64,000 nucleotides of DNA, taken from contig OU612071.1 in assembly GCA_914767715.1 (NCBI GenBank), positions 15,806,948 through 15,870,947 on the forward strand. Direction: 5' to 3'. Every line of letters starts with the position of its first letter. Position 1 is the first letter of the stretch. The DNA is from Membranipora membranacea (taxonomy: Eukaryota > Bryozoa > Gymnolaemata > Cheilostomatida > Membraniporidae). The translations under genes were made by a program, and so were the position numbers. Below are positions 38,201-53,200 of the stretch, one piece after another. The notes beneath the pieces were generated by a model, which was not told where the DNA came from, made no database searches, and was given only the letters and a program-made list of their open reading frames with translations.

Positions 38201-41200
38201 TGTCAAATATTCAAGATCTTATTCCTGGTGACAGTTTGCTAGGAGACACAGTTTATGCCCTTAACCGGTCGATTGTCTCGAATACTTGTGTAATTATCTG
38301 CCCTTATCACAAGGTGTACATGGTGTCGACACAAAGGGCTACCCTGGACGCGTATCAGTGTGCTATAAGGGATGGGTACTGATAATTAGTTACACCTTTC
38401 AACTCGCCGCTCAGGGTAATAGAAGTGTATGCATGCCTACTATAAGGTGTTTTGGCAAACCTGCACCATGGTAAAATGTCCAAACCTCATATGCCACTCC
38501 GCCATTATATACCATATTGATTGACAGCAATTTTCATCATTAAAATTATGTTTCTTCCAAATGTGTCAAAAAAGCAAAACAAGAAAACAGAAGACGTGAG
38601 ACATCTGTGGACTATGAATCCGATCGGCTGTATGTTATAGTTTTGCATAACTCGAAATTAAAGATTGCGATCCATGCGTATTTTTTTTGCAATTTTAGTC
38701 TTTTGGAATTTTGTATTTTTTCAATTCGGTTTGAAATAGATTTCTCAAGTTCTTCAAGCACTTGGGCTATTAAAAATTGTAATTGGTTTTCGGGATAACA
38801 GTAAGAGTTAAGCGTCCCCTGTCCACAACCTCTGAACAGTAGCCGAAATTGCGTGGTCCTATCTCCGCAGTTATCTTATTTAAAATTTATACTGATTAAA
38901 GTATTTTGAATCATTACACCTTATTTTATCTTATAACGGCTGAATTGCAACACCGATTTGAGGTTGACTATTACATAATAAAAGTGGTGATAAAATACTC
39001 AAACAGTGAGTAAATTGCGAATAACCCCAGTTCTTAAACCCAATGCAACATTAAGTTTGAAACGGCAAACCCTAGCGATCTAAGTTGAGATGGTGCTGAG
39101 GCTTTGTCGTTTAGAGTAAAACAATGTATACCCTTATCTAAACCGTGTAAACGTCCAGGTGGCTATGTCCAGGGCTCTCGCCTTCATGTGGGAATTATTT
39201 TACTTAAAGATAGCGTCATATATATTAACAATTACTGACACCTTAAATTTTAGACTAGGTTCTGTCAACAATAGGGGCGATCAGCTTCCGCCGCTACACA
39301 GAAGTAAGGTTCTTGAGGCTATTTTAGACTGAAATGCTTTTGCAGAAAGTAAAGTTTAGTAATGATTCCAATAAGCGGTTATGAAATTTAAAGATAAAAT
39401 GTGTGGGCATTGTGATAAGAACTTGTAAAGCGTGAGAAAATTTACTCAAATAATGAGAATACTCCTTCAGTGTTGTGTACTTAAGTCCATATTTAATTTG
39501 CATTTAGGTGGAAGTAGAATTAAAAAAAATTACCTAAAATAAATTGATATTTTCAGTTTGAAGATAATTTTGACTTGTTTTTTGATTTTCAATTTCAACT
39601 GACATGAATATACAATTTGAAAGGAAATTTTAAGCTTGGGAAAGTTTACAATTTTTGACAGGACTATATGTGACGGAATTGAAAATTACCATAGATAAGT
39701 GAAGTATTAGAAAGAGGAAGATGTTCACCATTACTCAGGCTTGAAGAAGTAAAATTTACGACTTGCTTATAATTACTCTATATCATCACTGTTTATAAAC
39801 TCCCACAACTTCTAGCTTAGATTGGTGCTAGCTAACATTTAGTCACACAACCTAGCTAAATTAAACTATAGCTAATTTATTTGTTATTTATGTATATCTG
39901 AATTTTCCTATCATCCTTTCTTACCTGGCTCATGTTGGCAGCCAGACAAACATATAACACATGCTAAGCACCACATTGATGACATGGTGTATACTTACTG
40001 CCTAACAGTAAATTATGGGAGAAAATTACAGACCTGTGCGTAGATTACAATCTTACCGTTAGAGATTTACTGTCAGATAAAAACAAACACAAAGACACGA
40101 ACAAATAAAGTCACCATATCAGTCATGATAGCTAGAGTGGCCAGTTAAGCACTAAGGGGGTACTAATATACCCCCTTTCTGAGACTGGTATGGCTACTCA
40201 AGCTAAGCACACTACAGTTATATCAGTTATTATAGCTTTAGTGACCATCTCTGTGCTAAGGGGGCACTAATACACCCCCTTCCTGACACTGGTTTGGGTA
40301 CTCAAGCTAAACGTACTACAGTTATATTTGACAAACTTTTGTGACATAATTATTTCTGTTAACTGCCGAGGGATGAAGAGATAATTAGTAGCCGGGCATG
40401 TCACTCAGTATGGTGGTATTTTATCGCCACTCGAATCTGTTTCTTACCTTGCGGCAAAACATGTTCTACCAAAATATACATTCTACTACTGGCTGAGTCA
40501 CTGTCCTGATGTATAGGGTGCATGGTCACTGAGGTTGGACAGCTCCCAGCCTATGAATTTAGATGGCCTCCTCCTACTGGAAATTTTCACCACATTTGAC
40601 AAATTCCAAGGCCTCTCTTCTGTTTCTTCCCTTATATATTGTGGCAAAACATGTGGAGTTGAGTTTGAACTTTGAATGCAAATGGCTTCTTCCTACATCA
40701 GGCTGTGGGAAATGGAATATATGTTGTTTTTACTGGAAATATTCACAACATTTTACAAATTCTATGGCCTTTCTGTTTTTCACCATATTTGACATATAGG
40801 CAATGGCCTCTCTCTAATGCTTTCTTCCCTTATATTTTTGTCTTGGTTATTTTTCAGACACGGAGGAACATGTTATGATAGAGTAGCTAGCTTTGTGTGC
40901 GAGTGCCCCGCAGGTATAACGGGACTGCTGTGTCATCTGGAGGATTCGTGTGCGAGCAATCCGTGTCATCGCCAGGCTAACTGTGAGGTCAACCCTACAA
41001 ACGGTGAGTCATATATATAATAATATATATAATAATAATATCATGAACTTTATTTGAAACGGATCAGAGCACAAGGCAAATGGGATCATGTTTTACAGTG
41101 ATAAAAATGGGCTATAAATGGGACAACCGTATGAAAAAGATACAAAATGTTATGCTGTAGCTGATAATAATCAATGCAAATTATTTGCTGGCCAGGTCAT

Positions 41201-44200
41201 GTAAAACTGAATACTCTTTATCAGATATATTTATAAAACAAACTCCTCCCCAACGATGCCGTTCGATGTGTTGGTCGTATGAGCTATTGATGGTTTCTGC
41301 TGCCCCTTTGTGGATCGGGAATGCAATGATGTAGTAACGCAATAAAAATAAAATAGCGGTTTGATTAATTTCCGAAAACACTTTTAAAAATACTTCTCTA
41401 GTCCATCGGTCTGTAATTTAATTATTAAATGGTCTTGATTGATCAAAAAACATGGCCTCAGTATGTAGATCTTCCCTATAATTTAAATGCTTCTAAGGTT
41501 TTATTGGCCGAAAAGCCTGATATGTGTTTCTAAGTACTCGAACATTAACACCACTCCTTGTGACGTTTTGACAGTTTTGAAGTTTCTATTCACAATAAAT
41601 TTCGACACTGACAGTGTTTATAGCTGTTATTTAATGTATTCAGTGAAAACGTTGATCAACTATTGTTTTTTACTTGATATTCATTTTCTGAATTGGTAGT
41701 TTGGAATTTGCGAATTATTGATGATCAAATATCGGAACTTGTCAATCAAAACATGAATTAAGTAGGCGACGTTTGGATTGTCATATTTCCAAATTACTAA
41801 TTTTTGATGGCTCATACAAGCTATTTTTGGTAGTTGTGCAAGTAACAGAAGGAAAAATGAGATGGGAAATTAGGAGCGTTTGTGTCATCGTTGACATTGA
41901 GTCAATATTAGATTTTAGATCCATTTTGGATCCTGCTCCAATTAAATTTCCAGTCATTCTGAAGGAAATGTGTGTATCGTTGTGTTAGTTGTGTATGAAT
42001 ACTAGATTTAATAAAAAAATATTTGATCCGTAGCTTCATCCACAAGATATACTATTACTGGGGACAGCCAAAAAGTTTCAAGTCATAGTTGACGCCCGGT
42101 GGTTGAGGCTACACTGATTTATATATATATATATATATATATATAATTCTTTCACTTTAAATTATATTTATTCTGAATTTTTTATTACGATATTTTTGTG
42201 TTGTTACAGGGAGTGCCATATGCACATGCAGCTCAGGATATTATGGGGATGACTGCTCTCTAGATAAGAATGAGTGTACAGAGTCAGCTCCTCCGTGTGT
42301 CAAAGGTGAATAAAACATTGTAAAGTCGTTCTATTTCTGCTATACTAAGTCGCCGTGGCTGTGATTCTTTGTCAGTGCCATTATCAGGCTCTATATGATA
42401 CCGTTGACATCAGAAGTGAGAGTTAGAGTGTTTTAAATTGTCACATGACCTTTGCTATGTTCATATCTCATATTCTTGCACTGCACTGCTATATAAGGCC
42501 TAATATTTGCTGTTGCATGTAGTTGTTCCCTCTCTGATGAGTGGAAGGCAACTCCAATTAAACCCACCACTACTTTGGCAAAGTATCACATACTTACATT
42601 GTAAAAGTATATAACCCTATATCTAGTATGTGCCTGCTTTTTTAAATTCTAAGTTCATGACATGCAACATTGATTCTTAACTCTATAGGCTTTAATACGT
42701 CGTATATCAGGATCAACAAAGAAAGAAATAATTAAAGTTATTTATTCATTACAGGTACATGTGTGAACACACCCGGATCGTTTCACTGCGTCTGTGACAA
42801 TGGTTGGGAGGGTGAGAGATGTGAGAGGGAGATAGATGAATGTCTAAGTAATCCGTGTCGTAACGACGGTACATGTCTCAACAAAGTGGGCAGATTCAGC
42901 TGCCTCTGTATGCAAGGTTAGTAGATTGATGGATTTTGTATTGCATTCAGTATCATTACTGATTTAATCCAAAGCTCACATAAAAAATAAATATAAAAAG
43001 CTCAGCATTAAAATGAATAAGTATGAAGGTTGTAAAAAATGGGTCTGGAGAACAGGGAAATTCCTTTGATTCTTTAGTATCTCCGTCACCTGTCCTACTT
43101 TTACTGCGCTGCCAAAATTAAAAGATAACAGTATTAGTAAAGAGCTAGATATTATTTTTAAATCTATCAATCTTTAGAATTGTAGGGACATAACTCCAAA
43201 TTAATAGGCATTATACCTATTATATTGCATTGAAACATTTTTTTCTGTACCGTCAGATCAAATTATATATTTTGAAAGTAACTTGATTGACAGATTATAG
43301 ACATTATAATCATAAACAAATGAACAATAGACAATCATTATGATTATACTAAAGCTTCATAGGTAATGTTTATATTAGAGTCATAAATTTTTAACAATTA
43401 TGTTAAAATTCTGTGAATATTCATCTTATTACGTTAATTATAATATATGTATTGAATTATGAATCAATTAATAATTATTGAAAAAACTTTATATATAGTT
43501 GAGAAATTGTTTGATTATTACAGGATACAATGGTACGCTCTGCGAGTTTGACGTAGACGAATGCTCCTCTTCTCCCTGTAAGAACGGCGCCACATGTCAG
43601 GACCTGGTCGGTAGGTTCGAGTGTGACTGCCCCTCTGGGTTCGAGGGTCGGACATGTATGGAGAACACTAACGAGTGTCAGAGTAACCCCTGTAGGAATG
43701 GAGGTATCTGTAACGATCATGTAAGTTTGTAACCCTCAATCTTTATTCCAGCTTCTGCAAGATCTGCTCATGGTAGCGACTACTTATTAAGGGATCACTA
43801 ATTTTATTGCTACCCAACTATATTGCTGGTTTTATACTACATTTGATCATTTTTTGTACCATTGAGCTTGTACCATTGTTTTTGTAATCACTGTCTTAAT
43901 AGCTTTAACGAGTACTGGCATGATATTAAAGTGCATCCTCCGAAAACAGAGCGGTATCATTTATACAGATGTTTGGTCTGGTCAGACATCTTTCCTATCA
44001 TATGCCCACAAATTTAGAAACCTGATGAGCCTCATTTTCGGTTTTTGTTCTTTTGACCAGATCTGTTGCCTATCTCTTGAAAATAACTGAAATTGTCAGA
44101 AATTCATCCAAATGTAAATCCATTCAACCGTATATAACTTGGTTTTACTTGTTTGCAGGTTGATGGGTTCACCTGCGATTGTGTACCAGGCTACAGTGGT

Positions 44201-47200
44201 ATAACATGCGCTGTAAACGATAACGACTGTATCAGTGTCAACTGTAACTTTGGAGTCTGTCACGACGGTACTGGTTCTTACTCCTGTCAATGTCACAACG
44301 GGTAAGTTTGCTACTGTGACATCACATCTGCTAAGAAATGCTACTGTATTGCCACACAAACTTTCTACTGTGTAAACAGATATGCTTTGAAATCTTGCGC
44401 TTACAATTGGTCGATTCTTAAATTTATAGCAAACTCAACCAACATATAAGTAGTGATGCAGTCATGGGAAAACATTCAGCCCTTGGGCTTCATATTTTGT
44501 TACGAAATTGCGCTGCTATGAAGCCAATGATACGTTTATTGAACTGCTGTTATATGCTATGAAGTTTTCTCAATTTACACATCAGGTGGTTTTTGTTCTA
44601 TCTGGCTGTAGTCAGCAGTTGAAGTTAAATACTTCAGGATGGCATGTTGTCAGCGATCTCATGTTCTGTTCGGTTATATAATAGTTTATTGTGATGTGAT
44701 TTCAGATATACTGGAGCTATCTGTGATATAGATATAAATGAATGTGCCAGTAATCCATGTGAACATGGCGGGACGTGTACCGACTACCCCAACTCCTTCC
44801 TCTGCTCCTGTCCTCCGGGAACCAACGGAGTCAGGTATGTACCATTAGCAAATTCTCAAGTATATATCAATTTATTTTTCGACCAAGTCAACTGGACTTA
44901 TGGGACCATGCACCAACAAAAAATAAATGGGAATACTAATCATGGGAACCTAATACAAATAATATTGTTGGGGAGGACTGCTCTATTGAAAGTTTAGGTT
45001 ATTGTGAAGTTTAGGTTATTGTCAGACATGATTTGACATGCTCAATTTAGTAAACAATTGAGTTCATACCACATGAATCCAGTAAACCTTCAAGGTCAAT
45101 GACAGTGTTTGAAGTTGTGTTTACTTGCTGAAATGAAGTAAGGGCAACTCCAAATTATTCACAAATAAATAATTATGTTCAAGTAGCTGTGAGGAATCAT
45201 TTGGTCAAATGTCAGTTTTGTAAACAGTATTCTAGGTCATTGTGATTTTTTTGAATTGTGTAAGCATACTTATATGAAGAAAGGGCGACTTCAAGCAGAA
45301 TTTATATCATAATGCTCAACTTTATTTCTTTGATCGGCAGATGTGAGTCTAATGACGATGATTGCGCCAGTAATCCCTGTCTCCACGAGGCTGAGTGTAT
45401 AGATGGTATTAACTCATACGAATGTGTCTGTAAGCCCGGGTACACAGGTACTCTGTGTGAGACGAATATCAACGACTGTGAGCCCAACCCGTGTGCTAAC
45501 AACGGAGTCTGTACTGATCACGTCAATGCGTAAGTCAAATGTCTATGATATCTAACTTTATGGACGTTTTATTGGCTCTTTTTACTTATCAGTAAGTCAG
45601 AAGTCCATATTGCTTTGACACAAATAATATTCATTTTCTTGAAGTTTCTGTTTGGAGAAAAATGAAACAATAGATGGTGTGTTATCATTAATATCAGTGA
45701 GCTATTGCTCCACTGATTCAAACTGCATTTTGAGAACCATTTGTTGTGAAAGCAAGTTGGGGTCAGGACTGGACCAAGTTTATTCGACCCCAGTCATGCA
45801 TATTCCTGACACAAACATAATTGCTTGTAGATTTACCCAAAGCTTTTTGTACAAACATTGATGTCGTGAGAGACTGTTAAAGCCTCAGAGCCGTATCCTT
45901 ATTTTGAGTTCACTATTTCAGATTCAGATGTAAATGCCCGAATGGTTTCACAGATGACAGATGTCTCTCTCAGATTAATGAGTGCGCCAGTAACCCTTGT
46001 GTTAACGGTCACTGTATCGATGGAGGTAACAGATTTGACTGTGAATGTAACTCGGGATATACAGGTATGAGTTTGGATAGGCAATGTGTTGGCCCTGATT
46101 GGCTGATCTGCTTTCCAACCCCACAGCCAATCAGATCTAAGCCAAGACATTTGCTAAATTTTAAAGTGATTATGAAAATTTTTCTTTCATTCATTGGCCT
46201 TCGCTGATCTCATGCATGTTACGGAGAGTTAAAATTGGTAGTGTGGTGTATGAAGCAACAACCGCAACATCAACAAGCGTTGCGTTGATCATATTTTACG
46301 AAACTTTTTCTCTCAAATTACTAGGTACTCATCACTCTTAGAATGTATGCGATAGAGAATTTGATAACCCAATGACCTCACCATTTACAAACGTTTACAA
46401 ATATTTCATATGCTTGTAGGATTTAACTGCGCTCAGGAAGTGAATGAGTGTGACAGTAACCCGTGTCAGCATGGAGCTTCCTGTATCGATAGATTCGATA
46501 GATATGAGTGCAGATGTCGACCAGGATTCAGAGGTAAGCCCCCAACAGCAATATTTAAATTTTATTATCATTAGGCCTATATATTTTTTTGTTATTATAT
46601 TATTATTATATTGATCGTATGTTAGAGGTTAATACTTAGTTAGATGATCTACTTCTGTATTGACTGTATTTTAGTCATTAACTTCCATTGTTAACTTGTG
46701 CTATTCTGTCCAAAAAGTAAATGGGGATAAATATACATTCAGTTCAGTTCAATTTTAACCATTGCTGTTGTAACATCATATCTGTTTTGGGCACCCTCTC
46801 ATTGCTGTAATAGACATATGATTACCATAGACATGTGATTGTCCACACTTTCACATACATTTTCCCATTTTGTTACAGGAGTAAATTGTGAAGAGAATAT
46901 TAACGAGTGCGCCTCCTCCCCTTGTGAGAACGGAGGCTATTGTGTAGATGGAGATAATGGCTATAAGTGTATATGTAACGTTATGTACGCCGGCCCTAAC
47001 TGTGAGATGGAACAGAGGCCTTGTGATGCTCAGCCCTGCAGTAATAACGCCACATGCAACCCCAGCTCTGACTTCACGTCGTTTACTTGTACTTGTCAGA
47101 CAGGATTCACAGGGTGAGTTATTGGTTTATAAGCCATCAACAAATAAATTTAACTTTTTTAATTTATTCAAATTTTGAAATAAATTTTATAAATTTAAAA

Positions 47201-50200
47201 AATTGAAATTGATATGTATTTAACATTTGAGGTACTAGCTCACAAGGTGAGGTGGAAACTTCCTATATACCTCTTCGCATTGGTGATGTTTTTTCTTAGC
47301 ACCCTTTCAACACTGAGTTTTCAATTAGAGAATCTCGAGTTTGGTGCATTGCCTCCTGAGTTACTTCTCATGTTATGTATTCCTACGTATCAACTACTAT
47401 ATGTAACTATAATTATAATACGCAGGAATACGAGGCGAAATAATAAAATTAATTGTAAACAACATAACTTGCCTTTACATGATCACACCCTTGTCTCTCG
47501 ATCTCTGTAGATATTTCTGTGAGAAGGATGTCGATGAGTGCGAGCAGTCAGCACCTTGTTATAACGGAGCTACTTGTGAGAATACACACGGCAGCTATCT
47601 ATGTCACTGTAACCATGGTTACTCAGGACGACACTGTCAGGATGTAAGTATATTTGACTGAAGTTTAACTCTAACATTCACCACTCAACTATGGTTATGA
47701 GGTATAGAGTTGTCCTCATAATTTGTCATAACAGAGGGCAACTCCAAATTGCACCATTAACTGTTTACCGTTATGCAAAGTTTCAATGAATAATAACCAC
47801 ATGCATCGATTGTTATGTCATTTCTACCATCATGCAACCTTTTGATACGACAACTCCAATTTCAACAGGTGGGAAAAGGTTCTGACAGTATTATCGGCTA
47901 AAGCCTTAATATGGAGGAGTGTACTTACACCACACGATATACTGATTATTCTGTTCTTGTGAATTTACAATTCAGTGCTAAAGGAATAAAAAATACTGAG
48001 ATATCAAGACAACTGTTTGATAATTAAGCTAACTAGCACCTAGGTCCCAACTAGGTCGATAAACAGATAAACAAAGAAAATCATAAAGCAGGAAATGGAT
48101 TTGAGAATGCATAGACATAGATAGTCAGTTTCATACTAGTTTTCTTACTAGTTTTCTTACTAGTTTTCTTACTAGTTTTCTTACTAGTTTTCTTACTAGT
48201 TTTCTTACTAGTTTTCTTACTAGTTTTCTTACTAGTTTTCTTACTAGTTCTATATTAGTTCACAATAAGAGCCTCAAAAGCCTCTCTACAGCTCAGCTCA
48301 AGGCAAGAATTTCCTAATAGTTCAACATATCGCGTCTGCTCGCCGTCCATAGATGTCAAATTCATCATTGTGGTTATGGTCTTCTCTGTAACAATTGTCC
48401 GTGTTGTCTTGTAGAAAATCGATGATTGTCTGACTGGCAATCATCAATCATTTACCAGTTTTCACTAAAGTTTGGTGGTTTAGTGATTCAGTGTTGTCCT
48501 CTCAATGTAACATTGACAGAGGGCAACTCAAAATTGCAAAATTTACCGTGACAGCCTGGTAATATGAGGTCTTTTTATCACTACTTTTTTTAACACTGTA
48601 CTTATTTATCACTGTACTTTTTTGTTGTAGAACATAGACGATTGTCTGACTGGTATATGTGAGAACGGTGGGACGTGTATCGATGAGGCCGGAGGTTATC
48701 ACTGTAACTGTGTGGAGGGATTCGGAGGAGTCCACTGTCAGAACGATCTAGACGAGTGCGCCAGTAATCCGTGTGAGAATGAGGCTACCTGCTCAGACTA
48801 TGTCAACAGGTAAATGTCCAAATTAAAACCGAAAATTATAATAGGTAACATGATTGTAAGCCATTTTATTCATGTATTTTATTTACCCTCCCTTCTGATT
48901 TAGTGTAGTTTTATTGCCAATTAAGACAGATCAATTAAGGTATGAAACAGACTTAGACTAGCCAGAAGACCCAGGGCGTAAGATCAGCTGTGCTCTTCTG
49001 GAAATAAATTGTCCAATCCGTTGTGGAGCTAAGTGTTTGTTTGAGACAAAATTTGCTTTTTTTTGCGTTGGCCTGAAATAATGAAATTACAATATATAAA
49101 TACCTACCTTAGTGCTAAATGAAATTTGGTGCTAGCTTCACTCGACTAGTTAATAATATACTCACCTCTAGAGTAGGGTGTATTTTACCTCTGTGGCGAT
49201 AGCTGCAATAATTGATATCTCTCTGTTACAGTTTTACCTGCTCCTGTGCTCCGGGTTTCTCTGGTACCCAGTGTGAGAGGAATGATAACGACTGTACCGT
49301 CTCTAGCTGTCTACACGGCGGTACTTGTATGGATGGTATCAACAGCTATAGATGTCTCTGTGCCCCTGGTAAGTGAGAAGATTGATATCACTGCAATTAG
49401 GTTCACAGGCTGTAATTTCATAAACTTTGATGACTTTTCAGACTGAGATCTTCATAACCTTACCAAACATGACCTAGTAGGACTGTCACTCCAACCCACA
49501 TTTTCAGTGATATTACACTATTAGCATGTGTACATCTGATTGGTGGTGTCAATTGGGAATGAGTGCCTAAAAATTGCTCCCCCCCTAAATGATGAGATTG
49601 ACCGTTTTCCTGCTTATGGTACTCGAGCTAAGTGAATTAATTCACTCTCTATGGATCAGAGATATACTTGCAATAGTATATCACGTGATCAGCGTGCCCT
49701 CTCCTCATACTAATATTAGCCTTTTGGACATCACACAAAATTACTTTAGTTTTTGTAGATACTTGACCTACATGAAATAATATGTGTTCTATCATTCATA
49801 GATACACGTGTAATGGTGTCTCATTGGGTCACAATTTTGATTCGTAGCTGAACCTGGATTAAATCAGGGTGTCAGGACTCCTATTCAAAGATTAACGGTA
49901 TTAGGCTGTCTAATATTGACAGTGGGTTATCTTCATTATAAATTTAATTTTCATTCTTAGGTTACCATGGAAGTAACTGTCAGCACGAGAGAGACCCATG
50001 TGACAGCTCACCATGTCAGAATGCAGGCACCTGCGAGACCTTGCCATCTAATGATGGGGGAGCACCGACTTACAGATGTCACTGTCAATATGGATATAAG
50101 GGTATGTTTTAAATGTTATGAAAAACCTGGTCTGAGGTCATGTACCAAGTTATGCTGAAAAGATCAAATCCTCTTGAAGAATAAGCACATTACCTGCACC

Positions 50201-53200
50201 TTGTCAAATTAGATTCGCAGTCAAAGTCACATCCAAATCCAGAAGGGAATCCCAGGGTGTGCTGCCAAAACCTTATCCAAGGAGATGGGCAGAGAACAAT
50301 TGCTATGTTAAGAGGTTAGGACTACATAGCTGATAGTTTAACTCACAATAAAGTTTAAGGATAAATAAAGGAACTGCAATTATAACTTTAGAGGACCAGC
50401 AATGAGGATGCAATAATGACATAAAAATAAGTTTCATAGATATGATAAACTTCCATTTTTATCGTTGATAGGACCTCACTGCGGAGTGTTAGAAGATTGG
50501 TGCACTCTGCGACCGTGTAAGAATGCTGCTACCTGTGTACAGAGAGAGAATAGATATACTTGTGAATGTGACCTGGGATGGCGAGGAGTCGTCTGTGACA
50601 TACCGCTAGCCAGCTGTCAAAGAGTGGCCATCTCCAAATCTGTAGGCGTGGATGAGGTAGGCGTCAGAATCACCTTATGTATGTCAATGTCATTTTGATA
50701 ATTTGAATGAAAAATACTGAAATCTACTTGTAAATGTCATGAAATAGCACTACCGGTGAAAGCTTCAGTTAGAGGTGCTAAATATAGTTAATGAACATTC
50801 AACTGTCAACTGAAAGTCTAAGATTGCCTTGTCACATCTTTTTGCCTTTGACGACGTAATCACCATCAGATCAGATCAGGACATATGTGAAAAACCATGT
50901 AGATCAGTGAGCTCAGAAAACGTAGACTCACTATTGTCACATATAGAGTTTCCCTCTCCTAATATCACACTGATTTCGAGATCACGCTATTCATCCTAAT
51001 TCTTGAAAATTACGTCGAAGTGTCCTGCCTTTTTTTTCTGATGGTACCCAACCACGTGAATTAATACACTCCCTATCAATCAGAGACATACAAGCAATAG
51101 TATATATCACATGATCAGCTTTGTCTAATTATAGCCATTGTTGACTATGACATCATATCCTGTTCTTTATATTCATAGGTTTGTGAGAATAGTGGCCTAT
51201 GTGTGGACGAGGGAGACTCTCACACATGCCTATGTACATCTGGTTATACCGGCTCATACTGTGATGTGGAGATCGATGAGTGTGCCTCTAACCCCTGTCA
51301 GCATGGCTCTACCTGTAGCGATAAACTCGGTACTTACCTGTGTACATGCACAGCTGGATTCCAGGGCCAGAACTGTGAGATCAATATAGATGACTGTAAA
51401 ACATCGCCCTGTCAGAATGGAGGTAAGTTAACTTTTACTGTACGAGGAATCCATAGACTTGGGTTTATTATCAAGTCTAGACTTAGGTTTAATATTGAGT
51501 CTAGACTTAGTTTTATTATTAAGTTTAGACTTTGGTTTATTATTATGTCTATAGAGGGATCTAACTTAATTTTGTAATGGTGAAAATGAGATACCACTAC
51601 AAGTTGTGTTTGGTTCTAGCTGTTCACCAACATAATTTACCTACTACCTAAATTTGTGTGTTACGTCATAGCCTGTTCAATTACTTGCCAGGCTCTGATC
51701 CCATTGGAATCCACCAGCCAATCAGAGCCAACACATTGGCAATCCAATTACTGTCCATCACGTGACATATATAGCGAGTATATTGCACAAAGAAATTCAA
51801 TCTGATCTTCCTTCTCAAGACCAAGTCTCAAATTCTAATTTATTTTACTTTAATTTCTTCTCACAGGAACATGTCACGATATGATAGACGACTTCATGTG
51901 TTCATGTCCTCCTGGAGCCTCAGGACCTCTCTGTGATGCTAATGTAGATGACTGTTACCCCGGGGCGTGCCACAATCAGGGAACGTGTGTGGACGAGGTC
52001 AACGGCTTTAGATGTGAATGTATACCGGGATACATCGGGCCCAGATGTGAAGGTAAGATTTTTGAGGGCAGAATCCCAGTGTGCAATTTGTATTCCGTTG
52101 TATTTTGTATCAACACATTTAAATTAATCAATATAAAACATGGGCTCATAAAGAGTTGTCCCATTGTGTTCCCATCTGTGATCGGTGTGCAATAATGTAA
52201 TTAATTATTCATTTATTTTTTGTTATTTATAAATTTAGTAATTGATACAGTTTTTGGACATGACTATGCCTGTTTTGTCACAGGATTCAGACAAATGTCT
52301 ATTCTCACATCATTCAAGTGTTAAACTAGAGTAAATGCTCTCTTTATCACAATGCCTTCTTGGTATACATATGGGATACGATAGACTGCCATCAAATTGT
52401 TGCAAATTCACCCACTCTCCGTAGGTATTGGATAACTTTGCTTCCAAACAATTTGAAACTGATGATTATGCTGTTTTCTGTAGGTGACGTCAATGAATGT
52501 CTGAGCAATCCGTGTAACTCTCAGGGTACTGCAGACTGTGTACAACTCATTAATGACTACCGCTGTGAGTGTAAGCCGGGACATACTGGTCAGCTGTGTG
52601 CTGAGAACACAACCTCATGTACTGTAAGTCCGTGTCTACACGGCGGTACGTGTAACTCCGACACTAACATGTAAGTAGTAGATACATTGATATTGCGCAA
52701 CCAATATATAGTAACATTTTAAAGATCTCGGTCTAATTTAGACCAATGATAGGGTCAATGATAGCCACAGTTTCGCGACGCCATCTATATATTGTATCAT
52801 TTTGAAGATCTCAGTCTAGTTTAGAGCACTAATGAGGTCATTGATAATGTATTGAAGAGTTTTGGCTGATGTGCCCATATTGTGTTGTGTGTATACTGTC
52901 AGCAAACCTTCTGTTTAGCTGTGTGCGATGAGAAATAGAAAGAATTGAGTTGTGTCAGTGATGAATATTGCAATGAGTGTCGGCAGTCATATCAATAATG
53001 TATAAATGATTTGTATTAATTTCTAGTTGTCAGTGTCAACATCCATACACAGGCCAGTTCTGTGAAGGAGTACTCAACGCACAGCCATGTAAGACCATAG
53101 CTTGTGAGAATGGTGGTAGGTGTTATGTGAGTGGGGACGGTATACCACAATGTGACTGTCCTACTGGGACGGGTGGCAGACTTTGTCAGGAAGACACGCT

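Larger units (their letters stand above)
35762..40857 (+). other. Notch intron 8
   Basis: A 5.1 kb intron with no recognised exon. It contains a G-rich run (36067-36089), a tandem duplication (40116-40323), a GCTAGCTAAC-type repeat (about 39810-39895) and diverged repeated sequence near 40560-40800. Confidence 0.55.

Noticed and set aside
20474-40712. CSL/Su(H)-type sites (YGTGRGAAM) at 20474, 30380, 36850 and 40704 suggesting Notch autoregulation
   Set aside because: About four such matches are expected by chance in 64 kb on both strands, and they are not clustered.
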